Positions 44,531 through 53,298 of a stretch of DNA of 64,000 nucleotides are shown piece by piece. This DNA comes from Staphylococcus lutrae (GTDB lineage Bacteria; Bacillota; Bacilli; Staphylococcales; Staphylococcaceae). The notes beneath the pieces are model-generated. The model ran no database searches, had not been told where the DNA came from, and saw only the letters and a list, made by a program, of their open reading frames with translations. The DNA lies in assembly GCF_002101335.1 (NCBI RefSeq), contig NZ_CP020773.1, positions 868,001 through 932,000 on the forward strand, read 5' to 3'. Numbering within the stretch: position 1 is the first letter of the stretch; each line of letters starts with the position of its first letter. The position numbers and the translations under genes are program-made.

Positions 44531-46219
44531 TTATATCTGTTGATATTGCTGTTGATACCATGCGCGGTCATATGCCGTTATATCAATGGTGCAAGCGGTC
44601 TGCATTCCAAAATCAAACCAGGCTTGGTAAAGTTCACCAAGGATACGTTGATAATAAAGCGCTTTCATTAAATCGTCTTCTGTGTAGGTATTACCCGTTG
44701 ATCTCATCAATCTTAAATCATAAAATGCTGCTAAATCATACGGTGGACATTGAATCGTTCCTGGACAACGCATCGCATACTTAACATCTGCAAAAACATG
44801 TCCTTTATGATGCTGATTACTCCATGTCGTTATATCACTCATCACAGGGGGAAAATAGTAATGCCGTTCCATATTTTTTACCCTATTTAGAAAGTTTCCA
44901 GGGGTATAATGCCAACTGTTGTATTCCATCCTTTTACTGATTGCCACTAAAATACCTGTCAACATTTGAGGTTGACCTTGAAATGACTCAATCAACGTCC
45001 CACTCGGAATCACACAACAAAAATACATTTTTTGATTCCAGTCACAAATCGTTGCGATATCATTATTTTTAAGTGCGCAATAATAGGCGTAAGGCTGTCT
45101 AAAACTTCTCGTCATCCCGATATCAGAATGTGTCGCTTCAATCGCATAGGAGACAATCGTTTCCAACAATTGTTGTAATCTATCGCTACGACGATGTTGA
45201 TCAATAAAGTGGTAAAATGCCGCATAATACACCTCTATCGTATGAACTTCTAGCATTTGTAATAAGACCGCTTCCAACCTTTGATCCGTGTACGCTGTTA
45301 ACGCTTCTTTCTCGATTAATCGTTCTTTCTTGTGCAGATTCAATCCATTAATCTGTCTATAAATCATGGCATGTTCGGTTACTTCGTCTCTCAATTGCGC
45401 TAACATTTGCGCCTGTGTTAATAACGAGACTGCTCCTATTGTTTGTGGACTGTTCACCACTTGTTGGTAGTCCTCTCGTTTTTGTTTAAAATAGCGTGAC
45501 AAATAGGTGAGCGAAAAGTGGACGCCATTCACTTCCTCTCCTCTAGCCGGAGGACCTGACTGAAGAATCGCGTACATATTAAATATAAATGTCCGTTCAT
45601 GCGTCGTCCACGTCGACACGTCCTGAGTGGCTAAATCATCTAACAAAAATCGAGTCGTCTCACCTTCAAGACTTCTGAGTAAGTTATTATAATGGTAAAA
45701 AGTCGTAAATGTCTGATCATAATAATACAACAGAATCGGCGCCATAAAATCAATCTTATTTTTAATTGCATCAAGGACTTTTACTACATCTTGTTGACTC
45801 AACTGACGAAAAAACGGTACGACTTCTGTTTGGTATAGCCATTTTTCTTGTGCATGAAGGCGTGCGATGTCTTGTTCAATGACTGTCATCGTCTCATGTG
45901 GAATGATAAAATACCCCCAAATTTGAGTATAGGCATCAAAAAAATACTTTTCTCCTAAAAGCAGACGTCCATATTCGGTCATCCCAAAACACAGCATTGC
46001 TTTTTCTTCAATTGGAGAGGCGTCACCAAAAACGCATTTGGCATAATCTAAATGTTGATAAATGGCCTGTTGCTCAAAATTCAAACTTTGAAGCGCTATC
46101 TCGATATCAACTTTGCCATCCACTGTGATGATTGTCTCAATGATACGCTTCGGGTCTTTCATTTGTTTCACTTTGTCTCGTACCTCTGTTCGCAATTGGT
46201 TAAAGCCACTTTTTTTCAT
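44531..46219 (-). CDS. 562-aa protein of unknown family, ferredoxin-linked
   Basis: I do not recognise this protein. It is soluble and helix-rich, with no signal or membrane segment. The C-terminal third is rich in aromatic and His residues: SWHYTPGNF (near residue 435), ERHYYFPPVMSD (near 451) and SNQHHKGHVFADVKYAMRCPGT (near 466). This could host a metal or cofactor site. It sits 15 bp after a ferredoxin gene and before two ATP-grasp genes, so it may be an oxidoreductase or oxygenase receiving electrons from the ferredoxin (inference). Length and order suggest it is the central enzyme of the cluster. Confidence 0.7.
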   Translation of the reverse strand: MKKSGFNQLRTEVRDKVKQMKDPKRIIETIITVDGKVDIEIALQSLNFEQQAIYQHLDYAKCVFGDASPIEEKAMLCFGMTEYGRLLLGEKYFFDAYTQIWGYFIIPHETMTVIEQDIARLHAQEKWLYQTEVVPFFRQLSQQDVVKVLDAIKNKIDFMAPILLYYYDQTFTTFYHYNNLLRSLEGETTRFLLDDLATQDVSTWTTHERTFIFNMYAILQSGPPARGEEVNGVHFSLTYLSRYFKQKREDYQQVVNSPQTIGAVSLLTQAQMLAQLRDEVTEHAMIYRQINGLNLHKKERLIEKEALTAYTDQRLEAVLLQMLEVHTIEVYYAAFYHFIDQHRRSDRLQQLLETIVSYAIEATHSDIGMTRSFRQPYAYYCALKNNDIATICDWNQKMYFCCVIPSGTLIESFQGQPQMLTGILVAISKRMEYNSWHYTPGNFLNRVKNMERHYYFPPVMSDITTWSNQHHKGHVFADVKYAMRCPGTIQCPPYDLAAFYDLRLMRSTGNTYTEDDLMKALYYQRILGELYQAWFDFGMQTACTIDITAYDRAWYQQQYQQI

Positions 46220-46233
46220 TATAATCCCTTCCT

Positions 46234-46479
46234 TTATATTGTATGCTGGGCATTAAAAAAAGGTGTCTGCGATACCATGACTGCTGCTGTTGGACAATTC
46301 TCAACTGCATCATTTAAGTGATCTATTTCAGCTTCGGGAATGGGACATGTACCACTGTTCTGATCCAAACACATGTATGCGACATCATCCGCATCATATT
46401 TAAATAAATGTGGCGCCGTCGCACCACATGCCGCACATGAAATGCACATCTCCCTATCGACACACGCATAACAATCCAT
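46234..46479 (-). CDS. Single-cluster ferredoxin
   Basis: 81 aa. The cluster motif reads MCISCAACGATAPHLF (CxxCxxC) with the remote Cys in ENCPTAAV, the pattern of Bacillus-type [4Fe-4S] ferredoxins (C-x2-C-x2-C...C-P). Extra cysteines occur at the N-terminus (DCYAC) and mid-protein (TCPIPE). It is the first gene of the cluster, with AAGGAGGG before the ATG, and probably feeds electrons to the 562-aa protein. Confidence 0.85.
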   Translation of the reverse strand: MDCYACVDREMCISCAACGATAPHLFKYDADDVAYMCLDQNSGTCPIPEAEIDHLNDAVENCPTAAVMVSQTPFFNAQHTI

Positions 46480-46575
46480 ATGATCCCTCCTTATCTATTT
46501 ACGACCAAAAATAGTTACCTAAAAAATTAATAAGAGTCATATATAATATTTATAAACTTTAAATAATACATTTTT

Positions 46576-46604
46576 ATTATAATAAATTACCTCACAAAAT
46601 ACAA
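46576..46604 (-). promoter_or_regulatory. Putative promoter of the ferredoxin/ATP-grasp operon
   Basis: Minus-strand TTGTAT (46599-46604) and TATAAT (46576-46581) are 17 nt apart in a very AT-rich stretch, about 97 bp before the ferredoxin ATG. The rest of 46480-46890 holds only this region and the usp terminator. Confidence 0.45.
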
Positions 46605-46781
46605 TGTAATTTTCATTTTTCACTTTTTGGACATAAACAGAGGTGTCACCTTTGGCTTGATTCTTTCACATTTCACACATTTCTTAATCATCCTGAGACC
46701 CTTCCATGTGATTAAAAACAGATTTGGAATTCGGAATCATTGCGACATTGAACCGCTGCCGCTTTCCATCGTTTTAGCGAC

Positions 46782-46821
46782 AAAAAAAACGATCCCACTC
46801 TTTAATAGAGCGAAATCGTTT
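46782..46821 (-). terminator. Terminator of the universal stress protein gene
   Basis: Minus-strand AAACGAT (46815-46821) pairs with ATCGTTT (46787-46793), with an inner CGCTCT/AGAGTG pairing, followed by eight T. Confidence 0.8.
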
Positions 46822-46890
46822 CGTCGTACCTCTTCCTCTTCCGGGCGAACCTGCCACCTTTAAACTTTTGTTTCATTCCGGCATGCAGCA

Positions 46891-47313
46891 TTACTTCACG
46901 ATGAGAACAGGAATATTCACACGCTTGGCAATCTTATGCGTCACGTGACCTAGGACATGCTTAATGTCTACCTCTGAACGCTTATTACTCATTACAATCA
47001 CATCGTATTCTCCATTTTCAACTTCATGGACGATTTCTTTCGTAGGCGCACCCGTTGTAAACTTCACTTGATAAGTCAGTCCTTCAGCTTCAATTGATTT
47101 CAAGAATGGCTGCATCGCCTCTTTCTTTTCTTCAACCACCGCATCAAAATGTTTTCCTTGATAGCGTACATAATTTGCAAGTTCCGTTTCTGAAATGACA
47201 TTGAACACAGTAATGTCATAAGGTCCTTGATCACCTGTGAGCTTTTTCAATTGTGTCGGCACATTTTTAAAACTATTACCAAAATCATATGGAACGAGAA
47301 TATGATGATACAT
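46891..47313 (-). CDS. Universal stress protein (UspA family)
   Basis: 140 aa. It starts MYHHILVPYDFGNSFKNV and has the family's beta-alpha pattern with YDVIVMSNKRSEVDIKHVLGHVTHKIAKRVNIPVLIVK at the C-terminus. There is a G-x2-G-like phosphate loop variant (SNKRSEVDIKHVLGHVTH), which differs from the ATP-binding G2xG9G(S/T) form, so ATP binding is uncertain. It is monocistronic with its own terminator. The role in stress survival is inferred from the family. Confidence 0.85.
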   Translation of the reverse strand: MYHHILVPYDFGNSFKNVPTQLKKLTGDQGPYDITVFNVISETELANYVRYQGKHFDAVVEEKKEAMQPFLKSIEAEGLTYQVKFTTGAPTKEIVHEVENGEYDVIVMSNKRSEVDIKHVLGHVTHKIAKRVNIPVLIVK

Positions 47314-47552
47314 CGCTAAACCCTCCTCATGAATTTTATGTACAACATCGTATAAACGCTATCCTTCACTTTCAATTTTATTGTAGCACTATGACAGCGC
47401 TTTCTCAAATGGATGTCAGTGCATTTTAAAAATTCTCACAACTTATTTTCAAAAAATATGGGTCTGTCACAACCCACAGTATGAGAGACGCATTTTAACT
47501 TCATTCCCTGAATGGTTACAGCAATTAAATTGCTGAAATGTATACATTCACG

Positions 47553-48455
47553 CTATGAAGTCAACGCAATCACATCAAACGCTTCAGTAATATCTGCACT
47601 ATTCAAATCTTGACCGACGACAATAAGGTAAGGCGCCATCGCAATAGGACAAGGTCGGAGTTCGAGGTGTCCCTGCGTATATTGCACGATATACGGTGTT
47701 TCAAAATCTTTAAAATATACAAAGCCTTTCACTCGAAACACACCTTGTAATTCTTTCAATCCTTCAACCAATGCTTGCTGTTGAATAGGGGATTCAAATT
47801 CATACATCAAATGTGATAAATGGCCATGATGGTGTACAGATGATCGTTCACTTACCCGACACTTCGACATACGTTGGACTTCATTTAAGGTCAATTCGCC
47901 ATCGCGCGTAAGAATATACGGAATTTCTGGAAAAGTCGCTTGCACCGTATCGACTACTTTCAAAAGCGCATCTGTTTCTAACAAATCAATTTTATTAATA
48001 ATTAAATGGCTGCTATAACACAGCTGTTCATGCATCAAATGTTGTATCGTATCGGGCAATTCATGGTACTGTTGATAGGCAGCCCCATCGATAATCCCCA
48101 ACATACTGACATCCTCGATAAATGGTGCGAGAACAGGTGTCATGCAGGCATCAAACACTTCAATCGGATGTGCCACCCCGCTGCACTCGATCAATACGAT
48201 GTCAGGTTGATGCGATAGATAAATGTCATGCAACTGTTGAGACACATCCGCTTTTAATTCACAACAAATACAGCCATTTGTCAGAACTTTCATTTCAATA
48301 TCTTCGGTTACGAGATGTTCATCTACACTCTTTGCTCCAAAATCATTCATGACAACAGCAGGTTTCAACTGTTGATCCATCGCATCTTGGATTAAAAAAT
48401 TAAGTGTAGATGTTTTGCCACCACCTAAAAACCCCGATAATATGACAATATCCAT
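47553..48455 (-). CDS. COG0523 (CobW/G3E GTPase) metallochaperone, zinc-type
   Basis: A 300-aa G3E GTPase. Walker A is LSGFLGGGKTST at residues 6-17, the metal-binding GCICCEL (CxCC) lies at 62-68, Walker B is IVLIECSGVAHP near 90, and the guanine motif is INKIDLL near 153. A HHHGHLSH cluster near residue 208 is typical of zinc-linked members. It starts directly at the dcd stop, so they form one operon behind a Zur-box-like site. This points to delivery of scarce zinc, rather than to cobalt or nickel. Confidence 0.82.
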   Translation of the reverse strand: MDIVILSGFLGGGKTSTLNFLIQDAMDQQLKPAVVMNDFGAKSVDEHLVTEDIEMKVLTNGCICCELKADVSQQLHDIYLSHQPDIVLIECSGVAHPIEVFDACMTPVLAPFIEDVSMLGIIDGAAYQQYHELPDTIQHLMHEQLCYSSHLIINKIDLLETDALLKVVDTVQATFPEIPYILTRDGELTLNEVQRMSKCRVSERSSVHHHGHLSHLMYEFESPIQQQALVEGLKELQGVFRVKGFVYFKDFETPYIVQYTQGHLELRPCPIAMAPYLIVVGQDLNSADITEAFDVIALTS

Positions 48456-49001
48456 CTAATCCCCTCCATCTTTCATCCAATCACGAAACGCACGACTCCC
48501 CGTTGTCGTATGCTGACCTTGATATTTACCTTGATATATCGTATCTGGAACACTCTTCGTCTCTGCCAATACAATTTGACAGATGCGTTGTCCTTGTTCT
48601 ATTTCGAGAGGAAAATCATTTGCATTGTACAGCTCTAATGTAATCTTACCTTCAAACCCTGGATCCACCCATCCTGCATTTTGGATGAACAAACCTGCAC
48701 GTCCAACAGAACTTCGCCCCTCAATAAACCCAGTCAGTTGATGAGGCAACGTCACGTATTCTTCCGTTGTTGCCAATATAAAAGCATGTGCTGGAATCAC
48801 CACACGTGCTTGTTCTATCGTTTCATATTGAATGGGTTCACTTAAACGCTGAATACCTGTCTCGGGCAGTAAAGGTTTCAAAAAGTGAGATCCTAAAGTC
48901 AGATCCACCGATGCAGGTTCAATATGGGCTTCTATTAATGGTTCGATGTTAAGTTGATGACGTTTTAAATACGCCTTAATATCACTATCTGACAAAATCA
49001 T
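48456..49001 (-). CDS. dcd: dCTP deaminase (dUTPase-fold)
   Basis: 181 aa. It begins MILSDSDIKAYL and has EPASVDLTLGSHFL, IEGRSSVGRAGLFIQNAGWVDPGFEGKITLELYN, the active-site Glu/Arg block of Dcd. It forms dUTP from dCTP without zinc, unlike the zinc-dependent dCMP deaminase. The ATG at 49001 has AGAGGTG upstream; the GTG at 49010 overlaps that site. It is the first gene of the operon with the COG0523 GTPase. Confidence 0.9.
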   Translation of the reverse strand: MILSDSDIKAYLKRHQLNIEPLIEAHIEPASVDLTLGSHFLKPLLPETGIQRLSEPIQYETIEQARVVIPAHAFILATTEEYVTLPHQLTGFIEGRSSVGRAGLFIQNAGWVDPGFEGKITLELYNANDFPLEIEQGQRICQIVLAETKSVPDTIYQGKYQGQHTTTGSRAFRDWMKDGGD

Positions 49002-49026
49002 ATGATGCACCTCTATTTCTTCAATA

Positions 49027-49049
49027 TAAATCGTAATATTTACGAAGGG
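49027..49049. promoter_or_regulatory. Zur-box-like operator upstream of dcd
   Basis: TAAATCGTAAT-A-TTTACGA (from 49027) matches the Firmicutes Zur consensus TAAATCGTAATNATTACGATTTA perfectly in the left half. The right half keeps TTACGA and then diverges. It ends 26 bp before the dcd start, inside the expected promoter. Confidence 0.7.
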
Positions 49050-49215
49050 AACGTCTCAATAATTTATCATGTCCAGAAGATTCAGACAAGATTTTTTTGA
49101 AATATTCTTCATTTTATTTTTTTATAACCTCAAGCAACGTTGACCCCTCTTTATATTGCACCACACGATGATAAAAATGTCACCCCTCATCTCCTATATC
49201 GCGACGCCGCTCATG

Positions 49216-49272
49216 AAAAATGTGTATCATTGCCGGAATGATCATCCATACAGACAAGATACACATTTTTTT
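49216..49272 (-). terminator. Terminator of the sst operon
   Basis: AAAAATGTGTATC (49216-49228) pairs with GATACACATTTTT (49258-49270). It directly follows the sstD stop on the minus strand. Confidence 0.8.
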
Positions 49273-49275
49273 AAT

Positions 49276-50307
49276 TTATTTTAACTCGAGTCCTTTTTCT
49301 AACTCATCAATTTGTTTGATTGTTGTCGTTGTAGAACCTGATGAAAAATACCATAATTTAGGATCTAATTCAACGACTTGGCCCTTTTTAATGGCGCTGA
49401 CATTTTTCAATACATCATTACCAAGCACTTGTTTCGCAGTAGAACGTTTACCAATGGCTTGACCCCGATCCATCGCAAAAATAATACCTGGGTTTTTCTC
49501 ACTCACGTATTCATTTGTGACATTCTGACCATGACGACTCCCTTTAATCTGATCATCTGCGGGCGTAAAACCTAACGTGTTATAAACTAAATTACCAAAT
49601 CGATCGCCTGCACCGAACGTTGACAATTCACCTTCATTCACTAATAAATACATCGCTTTGTCATGAATATTTTTTGTGTGTGCTTTCATTTTGGCGATTT
49701 TTTCATCTAGTGTTTTCACTAACGCTTCCGCTTCGCTCGTTTTGTTGTAAATTTCCCCTAATTTTTGTGTGTTCAACTTCATTGAAGCAATGAAATCTTT
49801 ATCATTCGCACTCATATAAACGATGCTGGCATCTGGTGCTGCTTTTTTCAATTCGTCAATATTCTTTTGTGTTGCCGTACGCGGTGAAAGATAAATAATA
49901 TCTGGTTTCACTTTGGCAACTGCATCAAAATTAATATCTTTTAAACTTCCTAAATTCGTATAACGTGCATCTTTAAACTCCGATAGAAAATCAGGCAATG
50001 AGGCATTTCCTTCACCTTTAGGTAATGCTGCTATTTGATCTTCAACACCTAAAGCTTTCAGCGTATCCACCGTACCATAATCAAACACAATCGCTTTTTT
50101 CGGATTTTTAGTCACTTTGACTGTATCTTGATATGCTTTATCTTCACTACCGTCTTGTGCCTTACCTCTTAAAGTGAAATTATTTTTAATTTCCACCACT
50201 TCTTCTTCACTTGCAGTCTTTGTTTCCTCTTTTTTACCTTGTTGATTGCCACACGCTGCCAATACAAACATCAGCGCAATCATCATTAATACACTTAATT
50301 GTTTCAT
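49276..50307 (-). CDS. sstD: Siderophore-binding lipoprotein of the Sst importer
   Basis: A 343-aa class III substrate-binding protein. The lipobox is FVLAACGN near residue 19, followed by a charged linker and two lobes. AIVFDYGTVDTLKALGVEDQIAALP is the first-lobe pattern and KPDIIYLSPRT follows. The family binds ferric catechol siderophores, including host catecholamine-iron complexes in S. aureus. It is the last gene after sstA-B-C, 18 bp downstream of the ATPase. Confidence 0.88.
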   Translation of the reverse strand: MKQLSVLMMIALMFVLAACGNQQGKKEETKTASEEEVVEIKNNFTLRGKAQDGSEDKAYQDTVKVTKNPKKAIVFDYGTVDTLKALGVEDQIAALPKGEGNASLPDFLSEFKDARYTNLGSLKDINFDAVAKVKPDIIYLSPRTATQKNIDELKKAAPDASIVYMSANDKDFIASMKLNTQKLGEIYNKTSEAEALVKTLDEKIAKMKAHTKNIHDKAMYLLVNEGELSTFGAGDRFGNLVYNTLGFTPADDQIKGSRHGQNVTNEYVSEKNPGIIFAMDRGQAIGKRSTAKQVLGNDVLKNVSAIKKGQVVELDPKLWYFSSGSTTTTIKQIDELEKGLELK

Positions 50308-50325
50308 ATCTTTTCCTCACTTAAT

Positions 50326-51123
50326 TTAAATTGAAATCGTGTTATGACTCGAAATTGAAGGGGATGCATCAAAATAGATACAAAGTTGTTGTCCTTGAAA
50401 TGTCTCAATCTTTATTTCCATATCGTATAGTTCTTTCAGTACCGTACCGTCAATCACTTCAGCTTTGGGTGCCGATTTAACAAGTCGGCCTTCTTTTAAT
50501 GCAATAATGTTATCAGAATAAACCGACGCGAAGTTGATATCATGCAGCACAATGACAATCGTTTTATCATGTTTTTCTGCTAATTCCCGTAGCGTTTTCA
50601 TCATTTGTACAGCATGCGTCATATCTAAATTATTTAACGGTTCGTCTAATAAAATATAATCCGTGTTTTGTGCAATCGTCATCGCGATATATGCACGTTG
50701 CCGTTGACCCCCAGACAATGTTTTTAAGTAGCGATGTCTCATGTCATCAAGCTTCATCAAAGTCAATGCCTGATTGACTTGTTGGAAATCTTCCGATTTT
50801 AAATGACCTTTGGAATATGGGAAACGGCCAAAATTGACTAATTGCTCGACTGTTATATTGAGTTCGGTATGATTGGTTTGTTTTAAAATTGATAATCGTT
50901 GTGCCAATTCATGTCTCGGATATTGGTCCAAATGCCGCTGATCGATTTCTATTACACCTGAATCAATCGCTTGTATACGGCTAACAGCAGATAGTAAGGT
51001 ACTCTTCCCTGCCCCATTCGGCCCGATAATCGAAGTCAACTTCCCTTTTTCAATATTGACATTAATATTTGTCAAAATAGGTTTTTGATGAATGGATACG
51101 TTTAATCCTTGAATTCGAATCAT
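50326..51123 (-). CDS. sstC: Ferric siderophore ABC transporter ATPase
   Basis: 265 aa. Walker A is IIGPNGAGKSTLL near residue 33, the signature is LSGGQRQRAYIAM near 136, Walker B is DYILLDEPLNNLD near 155, and the H-loop is IVLHDINFAS near 190. FepC/FhuC-like. It overlaps sstB by 4 nt. It powers the SstAB permease with SstD. Confidence 0.9.
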   Translation of the reverse strand: MIRIQGLNVSIHQKPILTNINVNIEKGKLTSIIGPNGAGKSTLLSAVSRIQAIDSGVIEIDQRHLDQYPRHELAQRLSILKQTNHTELNITVEQLVNFGRFPYSKGHLKSEDFQQVNQALTLMKLDDMRHRYLKTLSGGQRQRAYIAMTIAQNTDYILLDEPLNNLDMTHAVQMMKTLRELAEKHDKTIVIVLHDINFASVYSDNIIALKEGRLVKSAPKAEVIDGTVLKELYDMEIKIETFQGQQLCIYFDASPSISSHNTISI

Positions 51124-52082
51124 GTTGTCTGTCTCCTTTTCAAGAGTAAATAAATAAAGTACACGCCACCGATTAAGTTAATCAACAAACTAGTTTGCGT
51201 GATTGCATCAAAGAGATGTTCCACGAGCCATTGCCCAATAAACAAACTGCTCCAACTAATACAGAGCGTTGCCGGTAAAATCCTTCGGTGTTCATATGTT
51301 TTCATCCATTCATGCGCTAAATTGACACTCAATAACCCTAAAAAAGTAATGGGACCAACCAATGACGTGGCAATGGCAACCATAAGTGCGACGATGATAA
51401 ATAAACATCGGGTCATCAACAAATAATCTACACCTAAATTGATCGCTTGTACCCGTCCCAGTGAGAGAACATCCAGATACGGGAGTCGCACAACCGTAAT
51501 CCCAAACAAAATGATTAAAGCGACAGCGCAAATGAGCACTAATGACGGATTGGAGGCCTCAAAGTTTGCAAACATTGCACTTTGAACGACTAAAAAATCT
51601 TCTGGGTTGATTAATAACTCTAAAAATCCTGTTAAGCTTTTAAAAAATGTGCCTAATATCACACCCACGAGTAAAATAAAGTATACGGAAAATTGCCCTA
51701 CTTTGAATATGCCTTCAAAAAGTATCCAAGCAAAAGCAATCATCATCAAAAGTGAAACGCCGAAATTCAAATAAACATGTTGAACAAAAACAGACTGTGC
51801 ACCGAAAAGAAACAGAATTAACACTTTACTAAATAAATAAACGGCATCTAATCCAATAATGGATGGTGTTAAAAGGCGGTTCACCGTAATGGCCTGAAAC
51901 ACCACAGTAGACGTTGCGATAGCACCTCCGACGATGAATATAAGGAAAACCTTTCTTAGGCGACTCGTCATTTGGTACTGAAAGATGTCAAAATCTATCC
52001 CTAATAACAGATACATCAGAGCGGTGATAACCGTAAAACCCACTAACAATGACAGTGAACGCGTCGGCTTATTGTGCATCAT
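51120..52082 (-). CDS. sstB: Ferric siderophore ABC permease
   Basis: A 320-aa FecCD-family permease with about nine hydrophobic segments. The EAA-like cytoplasmic loop contains GRVQAINLGVDY near residue 210, followed by LVGPITFLGLLSVNLAHEWMKTYEHRRILP. It overlaps the end of sstA by 14 nt. It pairs with SstA to form the channel. Confidence 0.9.
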   Translation of the reverse strand: MMHNKPTRSLSLLVGFTVITALMYLLLGIDFDIFQYQMTSRLRKVFLIFIVGGAIATSTVVFQAITVNRLLTPSIIGLDAVYLFSKVLILFLFGAQSVFVQHVYLNFGVSLLMMIAFAWILFEGIFKVGQFSVYFILLVGVILGTFFKSLTGFLELLINPEDFLVVQSAMFANFEASNPSLVLICAVALIILFGITVVRLPYLDVLSLGRVQAINLGVDYLLMTRCLFIIVALMVAIATSLVGPITFLGLLSVNLAHEWMKTYEHRRILPATLCISWSSLFIGQWLVEHLFDAITQTSLLINLIGGVYFIYLLLKRRQTT

Positions 52083-53037
52083 ATCGTCGCCCCCTTATCA
52101 ACATCACCATAAATATTGCCGTACCAAAAACACCCATCGTCAGTCCAATATTGATTTCATATGGGGCAACTATCAACCGACCTAAAATATCAGCAATCAT
52201 AACGAAAATGGCACCTAACAAAGCTGTGTGCGGTAAAGCATGTTTCAAATGATCTCCCCGAAAAATAGAAACGATATTAGGGACGATTAACCCTAGAAAA
52301 GGTAACGTACCCACCGTGACGACCACCAAAGCCGTCATCGTTGCAGTAATCAATAATCCTAAATTGATGATGACTTCATAGTTCAAACCTAAGTTTTGAC
52401 TAAAGTCCTTTCCCATCCCTGCGATGGTAAACTGATTCGCAAAGACATATGTAAGGATTAATAATGGAATACTGAGATAAAGTATTTCGTACCGGCCATT
52501 TGTAATAATCGCAAAGTTTCCATTGAGCCAATTCCCGATACTTTGAACTGCATTCGTCTGTAAAGCAATGAACGTGGCTAAACTAGAAACGATACCGCCC
52601 ACCATGATTCCCATAAGCGGCACGAAAATCACATCTTTAAATCGGATACGTTGCACAATTTGCACGAATAAAAACGTTCCAAATAAACTACAAAGTACAG
52701 CAAACAATAGCTTTAATAAAATATGTTGTGATGGAAAGAAAATAAGTGCAATTAAAATACCTAACTTTGCCCATTCCATCGTCCCTGCAGTCGTTGGGCT
52801 GACGAATTTATTTTGCATCATTTGTTGCATAATCAAGCCCGCAATCGCCAAAGCACTTCCTGCAATCAAAATGCTCACCGTTCTTGGGATTCGGCTTGAC
52901 CATAAAATATGCAACTGATATTCATTGAACCGAAATATTGCACTGATTGGCACGCTACTGACACCAATAAATAAAGAACAGAGAATGAGGACACAGAGGA
53001 CGGTCATTAAAACGTAAGTATTCATAAAATCACGCAT
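52069..53037 (-). CDS. sstA: Ferric siderophore ABC permease
   Basis: A 322-aa FecCD-family permease. Family blocks are LWSSRIPRTVSILIAGSALAIAGLIMQQMMQNKFVSPTTAG and LPFLGLIVPNIVSIFRGDHLKHALPHTALLGA. The ATG at 53037 follows AAAGGGGA with a 7-base gap. A longer frame from GTG 53058 lies within the ribosome-site region. It is the first gene of sstABCD and starts just after the Fur palindrome. Confidence 0.9.
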   Translation of the reverse strand: MRDFMNTYVLMTVLCVLILCSLFIGVSSVPISAIFRFNEYQLHILWSSRIPRTVSILIAGSALAIAGLIMQQMMQNKFVSPTTAGTMEWAKLGILIALIFFPSQHILLKLLFAVLCSLFGTFLFVQIVQRIRFKDVIFVPLMGIMVGGIVSSLATFIALQTNAVQSIGNWLNGNFAIITNGRYEILYLSIPLLILTYVFANQFTIAGMGKDFSQNLGLNYEVIINLGLLITATMTALVVVTVGTLPFLGLIVPNIVSIFRGDHLKHALPHTALLGAIFVMIADILGRLIVAPYEINIGLTMGVFGTAIFMVMLIRGRRYDAQ

Positions 53038-53059
53038 GATTCTGTCCCCTTTAAACACA

Positions 53060-53092
53060 TGTTATTGATAATGATTTTCATTATCAATAACA
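53060..53092. promoter_or_regulatory. Fur operator of the sst operon
   Basis: Perfect 15-bp inverted arms, TGTTATTGATAATGA (53060-53074) and its complement (53078-53092), around a TTT centre. It contains the full Fur core GATAATGATTTTCATTATC and ends 23 bp before the sstA ATG. Confidence 0.92.
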
Positions 53093-53184
53093 TATTAGCA
53101 TCAAACTTCTCATTGCACAATATCAAATTGTTCCAAATCATTGATTCATCTTTATAAAACCGTATAGGCGACGCGATGCACTAT

Positions 53185-53235
53185 AAAAAATGAGACGCGC
53201 CATTCTTTTCTATCACGAAAGAATGGCGCGTCTCA
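53185..53235. terminator. Terminator of the urease operon
   Basis: TGAGACGCGCCATTCTTT (53191-53208) pairs perfectly with its complement at 53218-53235, giving an 18-bp stem. A6 on the left becomes T6 for the minus strand. It closes transcription right after ureC. Confidence 0.92.
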
Positions 53236-53298
53236 AACGTATCATGCCCATATGGCTATAAGATTAAATGTGTAATAAGAAACACTGACGCTAACTTT

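Noticed and set aside
46627..46863. 78-codon plus-strand frame
   Set aside because: It crosses the terminator of the universal stress protein gene and lacks start signals.
47519..47535. CAGCAATT/AATTGCTG short palindrome before the end of the COG0523 gene
   Set aside because: A one-base loop and no T-run make it a poor terminator, and nothing suggests a binding site there.
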